DNA of 64,000 bases, from NCBI RefSeq assembly GCF_932276165.1, contig NC_063993.1:4784001-4848000 (forward strand), in the 5' to 3' direction. Below are positions 1 through 14,300 of this stretch, in pieces (the first letter of the stretch is position 1; every line of letters begins with the position of its first letter). The DNA is from Plutella xylostella (lineage: Eukaryota > Arthropoda > Insecta > Lepidoptera > Plutellidae). The translations under genes were made by a program, and so were the position numbers. The notes below the pieces were generated by a model. The model saw nothing but the letters and a program-made list of their open reading frames with translations. It was not told the origin of the DNA and ran no database searches.

Positions 1-3000
1 TACTTTTTACCAACCAATATAACAACAAGAATATCTCTTCCATAAAAATCCATTTTTAACGCTGTTCAACAAATGTTAACATCGATAATCCGGCCTTACC
101 TAATTCATATTCGCTTCAAATATAGGTACAGAGTGCGAATTTGATAGGTCACCCCATTATCATCTCAATTTGAAAAGCCTATCGCGGAAGGAGCGCGCGG
201 GCTCCGTGTATGAATCCATTGAATTTGCATGTTCCACACCCGACGGCTAACATCGTGTATAGGGAGTCGAATCGGCACATTCGCTTATTTGATTTAGCAC
301 GGGCCGCCGATTTATACTCGTACAAGTTCTACCCATTTTTAAACAAGCTTTTTCGCAAAGCTATCGCTAGCAGAAAAATACATTTATGATGTCAAATCAA
401 ATTGAGTGTATTTATATCACGCCTATTCCTTATTTTTCCGCTGTCACTTTCCTTATTTGTTGCATCTATATGAGGTTTTAATACGATCATTTTTCATGAG
501 AGGGGGTAGTAGGAAACAACAAGTGAGGTGTACCAGTGGGGCGCTGGTCTCGCGGGATATCGTAAACATGTCGCTTAAATCGGGCGCGAGACGGAAAACA
601 CATAACGCAACTGGACAGCCTCGAGATAAGCCACCGCGATTCGAATATTGATCAAACATTCATTCTCTCCGTCTGTAACTTTAGTTCTCTATCCCTAGAA
701 TGTTATGAGACACGTTCAAAGTTCCATAAAAGATAAGTGCGTCTAGAGCTCTAATAATCACACAGGTAGCCGCAGCCTTCGGCCTCGGTTACATTTTATA
801 AAGTCCGCAGACAAAATAACGATTATGAGGATTCGCGCGCGGGCTTACCGCGCCCGCTTAACTTTGTAAGTCTGCCACAATTACTTCTAGCTTCTAGAAT
901 CAGCTAATAAGGAGACCTGCCGGAGCACATTCAGGGGATTTTTAAGATTTCCTGCGCCGCCACCGCCGCCGCCGCCGCCCCACACAATGTACGTACCTAC
1001 ACGTACACAGCCTTTAATCCTACCAATAAAAGTAATTGAGCGTACAGTTATCGGAATTGCTTGATCAAAAATACAGTTATGTTTGGTTTTATTCGCCCGT
1101 TTTAATTATTTTTAATCGGGCCTCGTTACTTTGAAGTGGTGATCTTGTTTCGTGTCAGGTAATGGTGTCGGTTGTCTGTGAAGCAGTTTGTAGGTGGAAG
1201 TCTTGTAAGTGAATTTAGGCGTTGTTTAGTAAATTGGTGGTCCTCTCGGAGGGCGGTGATTGCGCCGCCGCCGCCGCCGCCGCCGTCACTCGGTACACTT
1301 TAACGAGCCTGCCGGCGAGCCTTTGTATTGTCCGCCGCCGCAAGACGCAGGCTGGGTCGATCTAACGTCTAGCGCCAATCTTCGCAAATCAACCATTGTG
1401 ATGAACATTTTGATTTCTCAAACAAACCTCTTCGTTGAAATCCGAATTGTATTTTGTGATACTCCCGGAACACCAATGCTAGTCAATTGATTCTATCAAA
1501 AACCAAGCGGATATAAAGTATTTTTCTTTATAACGAAAATTTTCACTATATTATCTTTATAACGGATATATATTTTTTTATAGATGCCGGTAAATAATAT
1601 TTAGTGACCTCGACAAATCACCCTTTTTCCACGAAAAGTCAAGCAGTACTTATAATAATTATCTTCACTTTTACACGAGGCTAACTATCACATCCTATCG
1701 ACATATATACAATTTAGCAGCCTTGCGGCCCAGGTCGAGATAAGTTCCAGACAGCGGTGACATGGCGAGTGTAGTTTCATTGTCCCGAAGGATACAGCTT
1801 TATTGCTGCGAAACCAAATAACATCGCCTTTATATCGCGCTGTTTATCGTCATATCGGAACGTGCATCGCGGGTAAGCTCTTGAAAATCGGCATTGCTCG
1901 TTGTATACTGAGCTATTGTTTGACATACCTAACTATAGACGTCGATAAAAAGTGGATCATTGACTGGAAATACAAGTAGCGATTCGGGAATGTAACATGG
2001 CGGAGGTTTCAGATGAAATGAGGCGAGGCAAGTCGCGTGCGACGCAACAACCGGAAGTAACGTCGGAGCATGCAGCGCCCGCCCTCGCTCGGGAATGAAC
2101 ATTCTTTCTGCCCACTGTACTCAGATTTTAATGAACAGAACTAAATGAACCGAAGCCTGAAACAGTTGACAATACTTTAGTCAACTCCACTAGTGTGGAG
2201 CGGGCGCTTTGTTAATTATTTTCGGTTACGATTATGTACATGAAACAAACATTTGGGTTTACACGTCATTGTATGTAGGTAGTTACCTAATTTCTATAAT
2301 TTGTTAAAATGTATGTCTCATCGATCATCATTTACATTAGCATCAAAACAATTTCGTAATGATGATGCAAATGGTTGGCTGGGTGAATCATTTCAATTCA
2401 AATTACAACCTTTATTAACTATCATTCCTAAATCCTACACAATTGAATAACGTGAACTAAATTGAAATTGGTCTGACCTAAACTAAATTTTCAATTTTCA
2501 GCAGGTCCTTGTCGTAAAACCGTGGGTTTATAAGATAGATGATAGTTTCTTGGTATTGGCGTGGATATCACAGATGTTCCCATCACGTTTGTAAAGATCG
2601 TTGTCTGTTTATTGTCGGCGACCCAATTTAGCGTCGCTCCAGCGACTTTAGCGACTCTGCTGTCTCGACGTCGGCACAGTGCCTATCATTCGTGGAAAAG
2701 GAACTTAATGTTAGATTAAGGTTGACCTTATTTATATGTCATTTTGTAGGGTAATATGACTTGCAAAAAAATATGAAATAAGAATAAATAAGTCAGTAGT
2801 TTGTAAAAGCACCTACTATGTGTGAATGTAGTTTGTCAGCTTACATGCCAAATTGAATGAAAATTGATCCAGCTCTGCCTGTGAAAGAGTACTTAACCTA
2901 GATCCATCTGTCCATACCTTCAAATGTTTACGTTTAATATGAGTAGGATGTAAAAATCGTAAACGAGTAGGTGAGATAAAATAAATACCTCCTCTGTTAA

Positions 3001-3207
3001 ACATTAAACTGTGCCATAGACCTTCGATGGCACAATGAAAATGATTTATTGACCAACTGAGATACTTCGATCGAGAGTATAATACAACTTTATTTATTGA
3101 GAGTGAAACTTATAATAAAAAATCATTGGGACAGTGATTTATAGCGGCTATTTATTTGTTTAGGTTTAGACCCTTTTGACTAGAATTCACTTTGAGGAAA
3201 TTTCCTT
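1..3207. other. Intergenic, no gene seen
   Basis: AT-rich sequence with two CCG triplet tracts (958-978 and 1263-1285). Near 2392-2480 there is a CAATTCAAATTACAACCTTT-like stretch that may be a LINE tail. Short open frames here have no recognisable protein similarity. Confidence 0.5.
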
Positions 3208-3945
3208 TTTCCGACTTTGAAAAAAGGAGGAGGTTGGCAATACGTCTGAATGTTTTTTTAAATGTATGTATGTTCACCGATATCAACATCCTAATTTATT
3301 TAAACTTTTTAATAATTTTAGTATAGTTTTTAAGTGTATTTTTAACCGACTTCAAAAAAAAGAGGAGGTTCTCAATTCGTCGGGATCTTTTTTTTTTATT
3401 ATTATATTTTTTATGTATGTTCACCGATTACTCCGCCGTTTATGAACCGATTTTGAAAATATTTTTTTTGTTGTATTGGGTTGAGCTCTCAGGTGGTCCC
3501 ATTTTTTTTCAGAATTTTTTCTCACCCCCAAGGTTGGGTAAAGGGGTAAAAACAGGGTATGAATTTCCATTTTGGGCACATATTAACCGATTCTAATGAA
3601 ATTAAGAACGTAAATATAGTTCTTATAACAAAAAAAATATGATGGTGACCTTGAGCTGATCTGATGATGGAAACGGAAGGCAGTCAGGGGAACTACTCAA
3701 TGGCATATAGCAACTACTTCGTGTTTAGGCTTGAATGATTCGTATTGATTAGTAGGACTTTTTGGTATCATTTGCACCTTACTTTTGATTGAAAATTATT
3801 GCAAATAAACTAAAAACTATAAAATAAAATAATAATTAAAAAAATTAAAAATCCGACTTCAAAAAACCACTAAAATGTAAGAAATAATTTAAGGTTTACA
3901 CAAATCGGTTTTTTAATTTTTTTAAATTATTATTTTATTGTAGGC
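3208..3945 (+). repeat. Dispersed repeat R-A, copy 1 (starts AACCGACTTCAAAAAAA)
   Basis: The body starts near 3341 with AACCGACTTCAAAAAAA and GAGGAGGTTCTCAATTCG and ends near 3850-3930 with TCCGACTTCAAAAAACCACT. A diverged second head lies at 3208-3290. More than 500 bp match 31671-32209. Non-coding; probably a non-autonomous mobile element common in Lepidoptera. The class is not certain. Confidence 0.75.
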
Positions 3946-5765
3946 CAATGTGCAGGTCGATCACTAATTATATTATTCCCACTCTGTACATTTATCTTCC
4001 TAGGTTTATTTTTGGTAAACGTTCTACCGTTTTCATTTCAGGAATTAAACCATTTCCTCTGATTCATCTTTTCAAGCATCAATAACCTCCTAACAGTCAA
4101 TTTTATCACGCATCTATTTTTTTTAATTCATATGTAGGTAGGGTAAGACATCCTAAACCTGTAGACTGGTGAAAAGAGACAGTGTTTAACCACCACACTA
4201 CCGGGTATCCTTGGTGAGTGAGGCTATTATTGAGCGCATATTTGCTGAGCTCCGCGCTCCGCCAGCTCGCTTACAAAATAAACTAATCGGGAAATTACAG
4301 ACGCACTCACCACAACCAAGGCTCTGCCGGCCTATGTCCTACCACCCTGTGCTTGTTCATGTAGATAATGTATCATGTATACTTACTGGAAATTTGTTTA
4401 GTAAGGCCCCGTATGTCATTGCAGAAAATCTACATCTGATAATCTACCTTGTTTTATGGCAATTCAAAAAATTAAATCACTGCATTGCATTGCACTTCAA
4501 GTTCATGTGTTTAATTATAAATAATAACTATAAACTCTAGTTTTTAAATAAAAACAATAGACATCTTGAGTGGAAAAGGCTATCTCCGAGCGACGTTCAC
4601 TTCCTGGGTTTTCCAGCAGGCAGGGCAGACAACTTTACCGCCTAGTTACCGCGCTAACAAAATATTTAGCTAATAAAACCTGATAAACGTTCGCAGCAAG
4701 TAGAAAATCCTTCGCGGTGAGGTCGAGACATTAATTTGAGGCGAGCAATAAAGGGGGCAGCGATGAAATGTCTTCAGCGGCAGCGGCCCGCTCCGCGACG
4801 CTCTTAAACGCCGCTGTATAAATTTCTCAATAAAAACCCTGCTTTGAACGACTTTCCCACAAAATAAACCTTCCACCGTCAAGCCATAGAAGCTATTCTC
4901 GATCCCTAGGCGCCCTTGCGAGATGTGCACTTTCGCAAATAACGGTAAACGAGGAAATAATTTACTTTGATATGATTCTCCTTCCTGCGTGTCTGGTGCC
5001 GCAGAATTATGACTTAGGTCCACTGAATAAGACTGTAAACACCTTGACTGGCTCTTGGCTAATACAATTTTTGGCAATTGATTTCATGTCGGAGATTAAC
5101 GCCTTGGCTTTAGCTCGCCGCCGCCGACACGGTCTCGTAAATGTAAGCGAGCCTTATTCAATTAAAATTGGTGACATTAAAACAATCTCAGGCAGCTCAT
5201 TTTGAAAGGAATTGAGACACGATGTTGTGGTTGAAGGTTCTGTCGGTTTTGGTGTACGGGCGAGATTCTGCGCTTTATTGATTATGGATTAATTTACAAA
5301 TGACTTGCACAAACTGTTAATTTCCAAATGATCTGCGTTCAGCTAGATAGCGGGCCGCCGGTGAATGGGCATGGAAACGTGAAGTTACACGGGAAAATCC
5401 ATTAACTCATTGGATGAGTAATGTTTTGGGCTTGGCATGATGATTGATAAATAAAGTGGGTTATGCCAGCTGTTTGTTTCAACCTCGGGGCGAGCGATAC
5501 GCAGTTGTTAAATTACGAATTAGACTCGATTCCTACCACCGTCACCACTTGGGTTGGATGGGTTAGCAATGGGGGTGCAACGAGTCCTGGCATGTCACGG
5601 TTGTGCCGAGTGTGTGTGTTTACTCGCAACAAAAAGTTGATTAAAAATAAATTGCAATATTTTAAACTTATAATATATGCTTTAAAAATATCTCAGTGTG
5701 CCCCTCTTCCGTGGCACAGATTCACTTCAGGTGTTCCTTTCATCAATATTATGATAGGAAGATCT
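3946..5765. other. Intergenic, no gene seen
   Basis: No protein-like open frame with recognisable similarity and no clear repeat unit. The frames at 4211-4540 and 4670-5077 look like chance openings. Confidence 0.4.
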
Positions 5766-6445
5766 ATTTCAATTTCAATTTCAATTTCAATCCTTTATTG
5801 ATAAATTTTACAATTTACACGTCATATTTTAAAGTAATAAAAAGAGGATACAGTATAAAAGTAAAGACTTACAAGTATACAGACGTCACACATTATAATT
5901 ACAAATCATAGTTACTGTTACGGCGGCTATATTGGTCGGGATCCTTGGGTTGGGTTCAATTAAACCAGCTTAGTCTTCACTTATTGACTTTAATTTACGA
6001 TTACAATGGATTATTTTGCGTGAAGCGCTGTTCGAGGTAAAAAAGGTTATATATCAATATGGCGGCTGCCAGAGACAATTCGAAAAATACAGACGACGTT
6101 TTGTTTCTGCTATGCGTTGCGTTTCGTTTCGTTTCTTCAACAGTTACAAAAACAGTTCTTAACTATACAGTAGCTACCTCATTGGCAAATGATACATTAG
6201 TGAAAAATTCACTAGTGGAGTAACAGGCCATACCAACCAACAACTTTTTGAGCTTGGAAATGAATACAGCGTCACTCGGGGCAGACTTAATGTCACTAGG
6301 CAGAGCGTTGTACACCTTGGGGGCCAGTTATTATTAGCGTCTTGTCGCAGTAAAGGGGCAAGTGACCCGCACTCCCCTGCACACTACACATTCACGCGTA
6401 GAATCCTTCAGAAGTGTGATAAAACTAAAAGTAAAGAATCCCAGA
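5766..6445 (-). mobile_element. LINE 3' end (CR1/jockey-like ORF2 C-terminus plus UTR)
   Basis: On the minus strand, 6328-6166 reads LAPKVYNALPSDIK and then FISKLKKLLVGMACYS before a TAG. This is the typical C-terminus of a LINE reverse-transcriptase ORF. The 3' end at 5768-5795 is a run of TTTCAA units on the plus strand. The 5' side is lost. Confidence 0.75.
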
Positions 6446-9400
6446 TATATAAAAATAACTTTAAGAACTAAAAAAACATATACTTAATTACTATCGTAGC
6501 ATAATAGGTATAAGGTATAGGTATACTTACGAACAACGCCAATTGTAGAAAAAAAAACACGGTTGCAAAAACCAAAACCTTTCTAAATTGTGACTTCGGT
6601 CCGGATTAGCATTTGTAATAACAACGTCCACTAAAATGTTTGAAGATAAATCGTGACAAGAGGCCTTCTTCCCTTCTTCCCTAATCTAAGTTCTGCTGGT
6701 AAAAGGGTAGCCCTACTGACATTCGACTTTGTGTCTACGTACCTATACTGTTTACGTATAGATTGTTCAACTGAAGTAGCTACTCATCAATTTAAAATAA
6801 TTGTATTTTAATGCTATAATTTGGGAGCAATCAAAGGCAAAAACAAATATTTTTGATTGTGTTGCTGACCGTGAACGCTTAATAAAACAAAATATAATGA
6901 GACTTTTTACATTACCAACATTTTCCGCCTCCGCATCGCTGTCAGAAGCTTATCATAACCATCGATGTGGGCGGTCAGAGGACTCAGAGGCGAACAATTG
7001 TTGTAATTTGCGGACAGCGGCGACATCCTCTAATCGATATCATTGCTATTGTGACCAGTCTGAGCGTTCAATTTAAAGACTAGACCGTTAAAGTAGCACG
7101 CGTCTGATACCCAGTACTTGGCAAGCTTCTTTGCGCTACGAATTTCTCTCATAGCTCGTAATAGGCCATCGTGAGCTTATTACGCCGCCCCATCTATTGA
7201 GTGTGGCTTTACCAGAAAATCCCAGGTTCACGGGTAATATACTTGTAGATGGTACCGGCTTTTATAACAATATTACCGAGGAGCTTCTGTTCGGAGAAGG
7301 CCGTGTTAATAGAAGTTTAGATTGCACGGCGGATGCTATTTGAAAAACTGAGGCGGCTAAGTGGCTATCTCATGTGCATCGGCAGTCATTTAGAAGCAAT
7401 CTGTGTATGCTTCATTTTTCTCACTATTTTTACTGGCTGCCCTGAAGTTTACATTGTAATTGACATCCCCAATGCCTAGCATTTGTAGTAAATGTTCCAT
7501 TCTAATAGGGTGTAAATATTTGATAAATTTCAGCTCTGCAATGTTTTAAATTGGGTAAGTAAAATAGGTTCCCGAATTATTTAACAACGTAATGAAATTC
7601 CGAATTTCGCACATACCTCGTCCGTGTTTTTATGAGGAAAACATTTTTAAAAGCCGGGGTGTTCAATTGCCGCTAATCAATTAATTGAACATTTAACAGC
7701 AACGTATTTTACATCAAATGGAAATTCTTGGAAGACTTATATTTTGCTGATCACTGAAAAACAAGGTGCTTTTTATTTTTCATATTTTTTATTCTTAAAG
7801 CCACTTTTGTAGACTAAAATATGTTAGATAAAAATAAACTACCAATTATTATGGTAAATACTTACAACAATACTTAAATAACTATAGATCACATAACAGT
7901 ATGGACACATCGGTTCTGTTGGATCGCAAGTAAATACTAATTAAAATAGCAACACCAGGTTGTGGGATCGCGTACAGAGACGGGTAGAGGCGAGGTGGTG
8001 GGAGGAGTGCCTCCTTAGAAGTTTTATCCCCTGCGAGTCACAGTCAACTTACGAACAAAGCAAATCGTTCTGCGCCACTAAACTGGAGACCCATGAGGTT
8101 TGTGGCTTCAGCGTGCATTATGTCGGTGCAATATATTACTAACATACCTACAACTTTTTTTAATTGAGGTAGGTACTAACGCGCTAAAAGACAGCAGACT
8201 AAAGATTAGTCTGTTGTCTTTTACTTGTTTCCGGATTTTCGGCTAGGTCTGAAGTGCTTGTAGAGCTCATTGGGAAGTACTGATAAGCAGCAGTGGACAT
8301 TGGTTGTCTGATGGTGATACTAGAATTAAAATGAACGACATTTTCAACAAAATTGGTCTAATATTGGTTTCTTAACCATGTTCCAAGAGAATCTACTAAG
8401 CCAACGTTCTGCACTCATATACTACAAGTACTCTACAGTAGCTACAGAAGACGTATATGATTATATAGGTACTTCTAAAGTCTATAAATAAGGAACCATT
8501 TTAATGATAAACCCCGCAGCATCAGATGGCGATGACCAGGGGTCCAGTAGTCGGAAGCAATTATAGGCAGAAACGCCTCGACTAGCCACAAAGCGCAAGA
8601 AAATACGGACACTTAGTGGTAATGAATAAGCCGGGTCTCGGGATCCCAGTCATGACAATAAGCTTTGACTACGCTCGCTCTATTAGTACGTAGATGGACG
8701 CTTTGAAAGGATTTTTATATCAGAAGTGGTATTGACTCTACTGACAGGGAGCTGAACCTACGTACTTACGTGTACTTTGGTGAAATCATTTATGAAAGGA
8801 TTTTAACAGTAAAACTAATGATATAAAAGTTTCTGCTGAAAAATTACAGTTGATTTAACACAACTAAGTATTATGTGGAGCGGTAATTAATTACAAGTGT
8901 TACAGTATTTACAAAGTAAATATAACTTAAATACTGCCAGCTTGTACTTATAGTTATAATTACACATCCAGCATCTTGCTATCTCTATTATATCATACCC
9001 CAGAAGTTCACCATCATTGCATCAATAGTGTTAGTTGCCTAAAGTCGTTAAATATAACCGTCAATTACCTTTAATAAAACACACTTGAGCGTTCTAATTA
9101 TATTAATAGATACGACTAGTAACTTCATCCGTTATTACGAAACACAGATATTCTCTATAGGCAATCAAATTAGAACTGTAATATACCGCAACCTAAGTTT
9201 ATAGTAGATTGGAGACACCGGACGGAGGGCGTAGAGTGGTTCATGTTACCGTGATATTGCGGGACGAAGGCACTGTCGGGAATGTCCACATAATAAAGTT
9301 ATCGAAGAAACGTGTACCTATTGGGTATATTTTAAAGACAAGTTGTTTGTGATTGAATTTTGATAGACTGGATACCATTGACATAATATTCTAGATACAT

Positions 9401-9900
9401 TTAAAACAGAGTGATGAAAAGTATAAATAAGCATAACAATGTTTTTTTTTTTGCTTTTTAATAAATAAGTATTCAACCGTTGCTTTCAATCACATGCATT
9501 CGATAAAGACGGTATATAACAAATCCAAGATACACCAATCAAGCTATACATATTTTAAAGATACCTATTATGTATAATATTATTTATTTAAATGACAGTG
9601 TCCCCTTCAATTTACCTCCGATACTGAAAATATGAGACGTCTTAAGCGGGTCTAGTTTCTCGTTTGTGCGATGATCAGCTTCGCACTTGTTCCCCGAATC
9701 ATTTCTGTAACCTAACGCCTTCTTCTTCTTCGCATCAATCTTTACTATGTATATTCTTAAGGATTTTCTAAATTGCGTCAACCACACTGCTCATAAATTA
9801 AGGTCTAAAAACCTTTAACCCCATGTCCAAATTTTATAAATAATCTATGTAAGGTGCCTTGTTGCTGACTGTTAGATAATGCCTTTATAAGACTTTACAT
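6446..9900. other. Intergenic, no gene seen
   Basis: AT-rich DNA. The only structure noted is a 17-bp hairpin at 8185-8223. No open frame has recognisable similarity. Confidence 0.4.
8185..8223. repeat. Short inverted repeat (hairpin)
   Basis: Arms TAAAAGACAGCAGACTA and TAGTCTGTTGTCTTTTA pair over 17 bp with one mismatch around a 5-nt loop. Confidence 0.7.
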
Positions 9901-10967
9901 TATACAGGGTGTTCCAAATAGGATATTTTGAACGTAAGGAAGTTCTAAAAGACTGAAGAAGTACTGTATATTTGTTGATGCAAACAAAAACCAAAACTCT
10001 GCATACCTACCACCAATTGATGTTAGACAATATACCTAATACAACCTGTGGCTAATATTTCTTTGAAGTAACTGTCCCCTGTTAGTCCCTTGTCTAAATT
10101 TTCAATCATAAAGTTTAGTATAAAACAAGGGGAATACCCCGTAAGAGTATTAGGTGCCTACTTACTGGGGCCCCTCGCCCCAGTCGATGTGTACTCACGC
10201 TGTATTGTTTGCCTATTTAAATATGTGTCAGAGATTTCTTCCCCTTTAAAAAGAAGATAAAAGCTTGCAATGTCAACACGCTACACAAAAGTAATCTCAA
10301 CAGTTTTTCCCTCTTCTTTTCTTGTTTTTTCGCGGAATTTTCGCCGCTGAACTACTTAAACTTTCGATTGTGACCGCAGCGAGTACGCTACTTAAGTTGT
10401 GAAATACGATTGTTTAGCGTAGAATGAAAAGGGTTGGTGTATAAAATTGTACTAGTTACTAAAGTAGAAGAGTGGATGGTATAGTGGTTTGTAATACGTA
10501 CTTAATGGTTATTGTAACAAATGTACCCAAACAGATTTTGGAGACATAACTTGCATTACACTAACCTCGTGAAGTGAGGTATAAACATATAGAATGACGG
10601 AATTATTATAAAAAATACATTAGCACGATTCTCTATGTGTAATATTTTTGCTAACAGTCCGACACAGTTATAATATATTATGAATGAGTGAGGGTAGGTG
10701 GGAAATAATGTTTATTATTTATGTGTCAGACGCTCTAACGTGAAGTGTGAAGTGATAGTTATAGAGATACGTATAACAATGCAACATTTCCTGTGACAAG
10801 AAGCAACACGTGGCGTTTCAGTGGACAGCCTAGTTCTATACTCATTCTCTTATTGTTAGCATAAGGGATGTTAAATTGTATAGTTTGGTCTTTATACACA
10901 TAGAATAACGCAGATGCCACAAACGTTACCGTATCAAGAGGTTTTTTTTTAATTCTATGATCATTAC

Positions 10968-11066
10968 TTTAGGGTTGGTTCTCTAATCAGATAGAAGAAC
11001 ATAAAAAATAACTATGATTTTCATGAAACGAAAGTACTGTCTAGTTGACCCTAACCCTAAAGTAAT
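10968..11066. repeat. Small inverted-repeat element
   Basis: Ends ATTACTTTAGGGTT and AACCCTAAAGTAAT are perfect inverted repeats about 97 bp apart, as in a MITE. Confidence 0.6.
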
Positions 11067-11303
11067 AAAAACCACAGTGGTTTAGTATTTTTGGTCGGAC
11101 ATACACTGATTTTAACATCCGTCTTTTCACGTCGCGTCGCACCCAAGGCCTGTGCTACGCGCTACGCGGAGATTTCGTAGCGCTACGACATTTCGTAGCT
11201 GCGTAGCATAAATCAAAACATACCTTGACATTCAAACTTAGTTTATTATTAAAAAAAAAACAACTTTATAATAGTTAGAAATTATAACTATATTTTATAT
11301 ATA

Positions 11304-11357
11304 ATCCTTGTTACTTATAATTTCTAACAATAGTTAGAAATTATAAGTAACAAGGAT
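11304..11357. repeat. Perfect 25-bp inverted repeat with 4-nt loop
   Basis: The left arm 11304-11328 starts ATCCTTGTTACTTATAATTT and the right arm 11333-11357 is its exact reverse complement. The loop is AATA. A partial third copy of the arm sequence lies just upstream at 11273-11289. Confidence 0.85.
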
Positions 11358-14300
11358 TCTATACGAGCACAACCTTTACATAATGGTAAATAAATTTGGT
11401 ATCTGTAAATAGTATAAAAGAAGGTATGAGTCTATAGAGTCTTTCCAAAAATGGGAATATTTAACAGCAGCTAATAAGATATTTTATCACCCTTATCTAT
11501 TAGCATTCTAAGCATTTTATATGCTTGCTTCTACCAAACGAGGCGGTAGAAACCTTTGGTCTGGGCGTAACGCCAACAAAGGTGACCGAGCATGGTAAAG
11601 GTATATTCATCAGAGTAGGTCAAACATGTTTAGTTCCTCCCTCATGTAGTAGTCTAGAATATATTTGTAGTTAGAGAAGATGGTTCAATTTTTTTTAAAA
11701 AGATTTGATACACAAATACTCATACATAGATACAGGCACACGCGAAAAGCTACCTTCCTTCATTTATACTATGTAGTGTAAATGCTAATCTGCTCATATG
11801 AATATTACCACATACCACAAATAATATATTTAAAAATTTAACTCAATGTACATTCTCAATAATAATACAAGCGAAAATTAAAAAACTCAAAAATAACCCG
11901 GAGATATTCAATTTAAGTTTAATTTTCAACCATAAATTCGGTTTGGCTTCCCGACGCGCCGCGGCTCAATCTCTGACTCCCGGTAAATTGTTACCAACAT
12001 TTATATCCCTTTTTGTACTATATAGTAGATGTCAATAGAAACGAATTTTCTACTGTAGATGAATAAATACATCTTAGATAAATTATTTATTTCCTATCGG
12101 TTGGTGTCCCAGGAATACCGGTTCTGCGGTTATAACACCGTTTTAAAACTCTCAAGAAGATCGTCAACCACATAATGCTTTTAACTGTACCATTGTTTTT
12201 GCTTTGTAGAAAAATAACAAAGTTAGTTTTAAAGTATCTTGGTTAATTATTATAATATGAGCTTAAAGCGTGTTTAAAGGCGATGCACATTATGTTGCTC
12301 CATTCTCTGGTGTAGTTGACTCGGCCGAGGTCTTCCAAGAAAACATTGCAAAGACGTCCGCCTCTGTACGAAATTAAATTTGCGAGAACAATTTTTCTCG
12401 TGAAAGGAACTTTATTTACATCTCCGCTGTTTTGCGCTCTTTAAGGCTTCATTCTTTTATTTTTTTACCATATTTTTTGCTCGGTCTTAAAGGTGTTGTG
12501 AACTTTTTGAAAATTCTATTTAGGGGAACTAGGTAACTTTTCTATAAATTTTACAAAGATTTCACTTAACATTTGTATGGTATAAATCTGAACGTATTTT
12601 GTAATATCAAACCATCATAACTCATATGAAGATGAAGGCACCCAGAGAAAATAAAAATCTGTGAAATTGCCCAGAGCTCAATGAAAAATGTAATCCGCCT
12701 AAATAAGGCTTCTTAGCTAAGGCCCTGGCGGCCAACGATGTAGACGTCGTCTGAACCACAACTTCCGTACGTAAAATTATAGCAACTGCAGACGTAAAAT
12801 AACTGAGTATTATTTCTCTATTTAAACCAACTCTGTATGTAAATTGTAAAGCTCTCGCTAAACTACTAGACAACATAATACGCATGAGCGATTTAGATTA
12901 CAACACGCTGACGGAAATCAGCAAACGCGCACATATTCCGATACAAAGTCTAGAAATGGCAATATTTATTGTAGCTAAGAAATGCAGATGCAATACGTTT
13001 ATTACGTTTAACAAGCTAGTTAGCCTGCCATGTGTGAGAGTCGACGTGACATTTGAATATGAATAGGGCGCGAGCTCCGCAAGACTAATAAGGAACGATT
13101 TTTCCGCACACCTGCACATCAAATCGGGCTGCGTCGCAATTGCGCCTCGGCGGATGCTTGTGCAATATTTATTGCAGAATATGAATAAATTGCGTAAAAT
13201 TTTATTAGCTTGCGAAATGTTTGTTCGTAGCACTTAATTATTGAACTACAAAACGAAGCCAAGTACACTCTCCTATTCGGATTGATAGTCAATTTACAGT
13301 TTACTATGGTTATTTTATGAGAATCTGTTCCATTTCATAGAACTCTACGGTACACTACACGTTATTGTTTTAATATTTACAACAATTTCGAAATTTTTCC
13401 TTGCCATTCCGTTTAGAAACTTTAGGTTTCGATAAATCTGGGGGCTGGTCTTGATCTGGTGGATGGAAAAATACTCCCTTTTTTGGTTCACATTTAATGT
13501 ACATCGGACAAAATGTCGAGCGGCTCTCTTACTACTATAATAAAATTACGGACTTATTTTGTATTGTAAGATTTTGTTTTATAAAATTATTTGTATGACA
13601 TTATTAATAGGTCCTACTGATACAAAATGAAACAGCAACATTTTCTTTTCACGCCGAAAATGACGAGCAGAAAATCCAGCAACTTCCAATAAAGTGATTT
13701 CAACCAAAGGAAGTACGATGATAACCTACTTATTGAGTCTGCGTATTCTATTTGCCTGTAATAATCGCGATGACAATCTCATATTATATAATAGATTTGC
13801 CCTCTTTCGATCGAAACGCGATTTTCTCCCTTTTGCATTATTGTTGGTGGAAAATTTCGCATGAATTTTTTGTCGATTGAAAGAGGTGGGCGCGGCGCGG
13901 GAAATTTTGAATATATCCGAGTGAATAAGAGATTTTTTGGCGCCGCGATGAATGTATAATAAGTAGAGTGTCGGCGCCGAACCATTTACATATAGGGGAA
14001 ACGTTGTTTAGTGAGCTACACCAGTGTTTTGTCCATTCTGTGTATATGTACATTATATTACTTTTTACATAAATATGGAACATTGTTCTTATACCAGTAT
14101 AAGCAAACATACTCTATATCTCTTTTTCACAGCCATTGTTCATATAAATATGTTGTTTGCATTCCCCTGCCTGTGGATTTTTCACTGGTAAAATTCCACA
14201 CTGTACACTCATGAGCCGATTACTAATCTTACAGATGAAGTTGCATGGTACTTGTTTACAGTAAATAGTTTCTTATTACGAGCGTCGTGGCGCGGGCCGC

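Noticed and set aside
2816..3004. Minus-strand frame with KVWTDGSR, resembling an RNase H TDGS motif
   Set aside because: Only the four-residue motif fits; no flanking RNase H pattern was seen, so a LINE call is not supported.
10970..11066. AACCCTAACCCTAA-like sequence as a telomeric repeat
   Set aside because: Insect telomeres use TTAGG arrays; here it is only part of an inverted-repeat element end.
12622..13233. Opposed and overlapping small open frames
   Set aside because: Several frames overlap on both strands with no protein similarity, as expected by chance.
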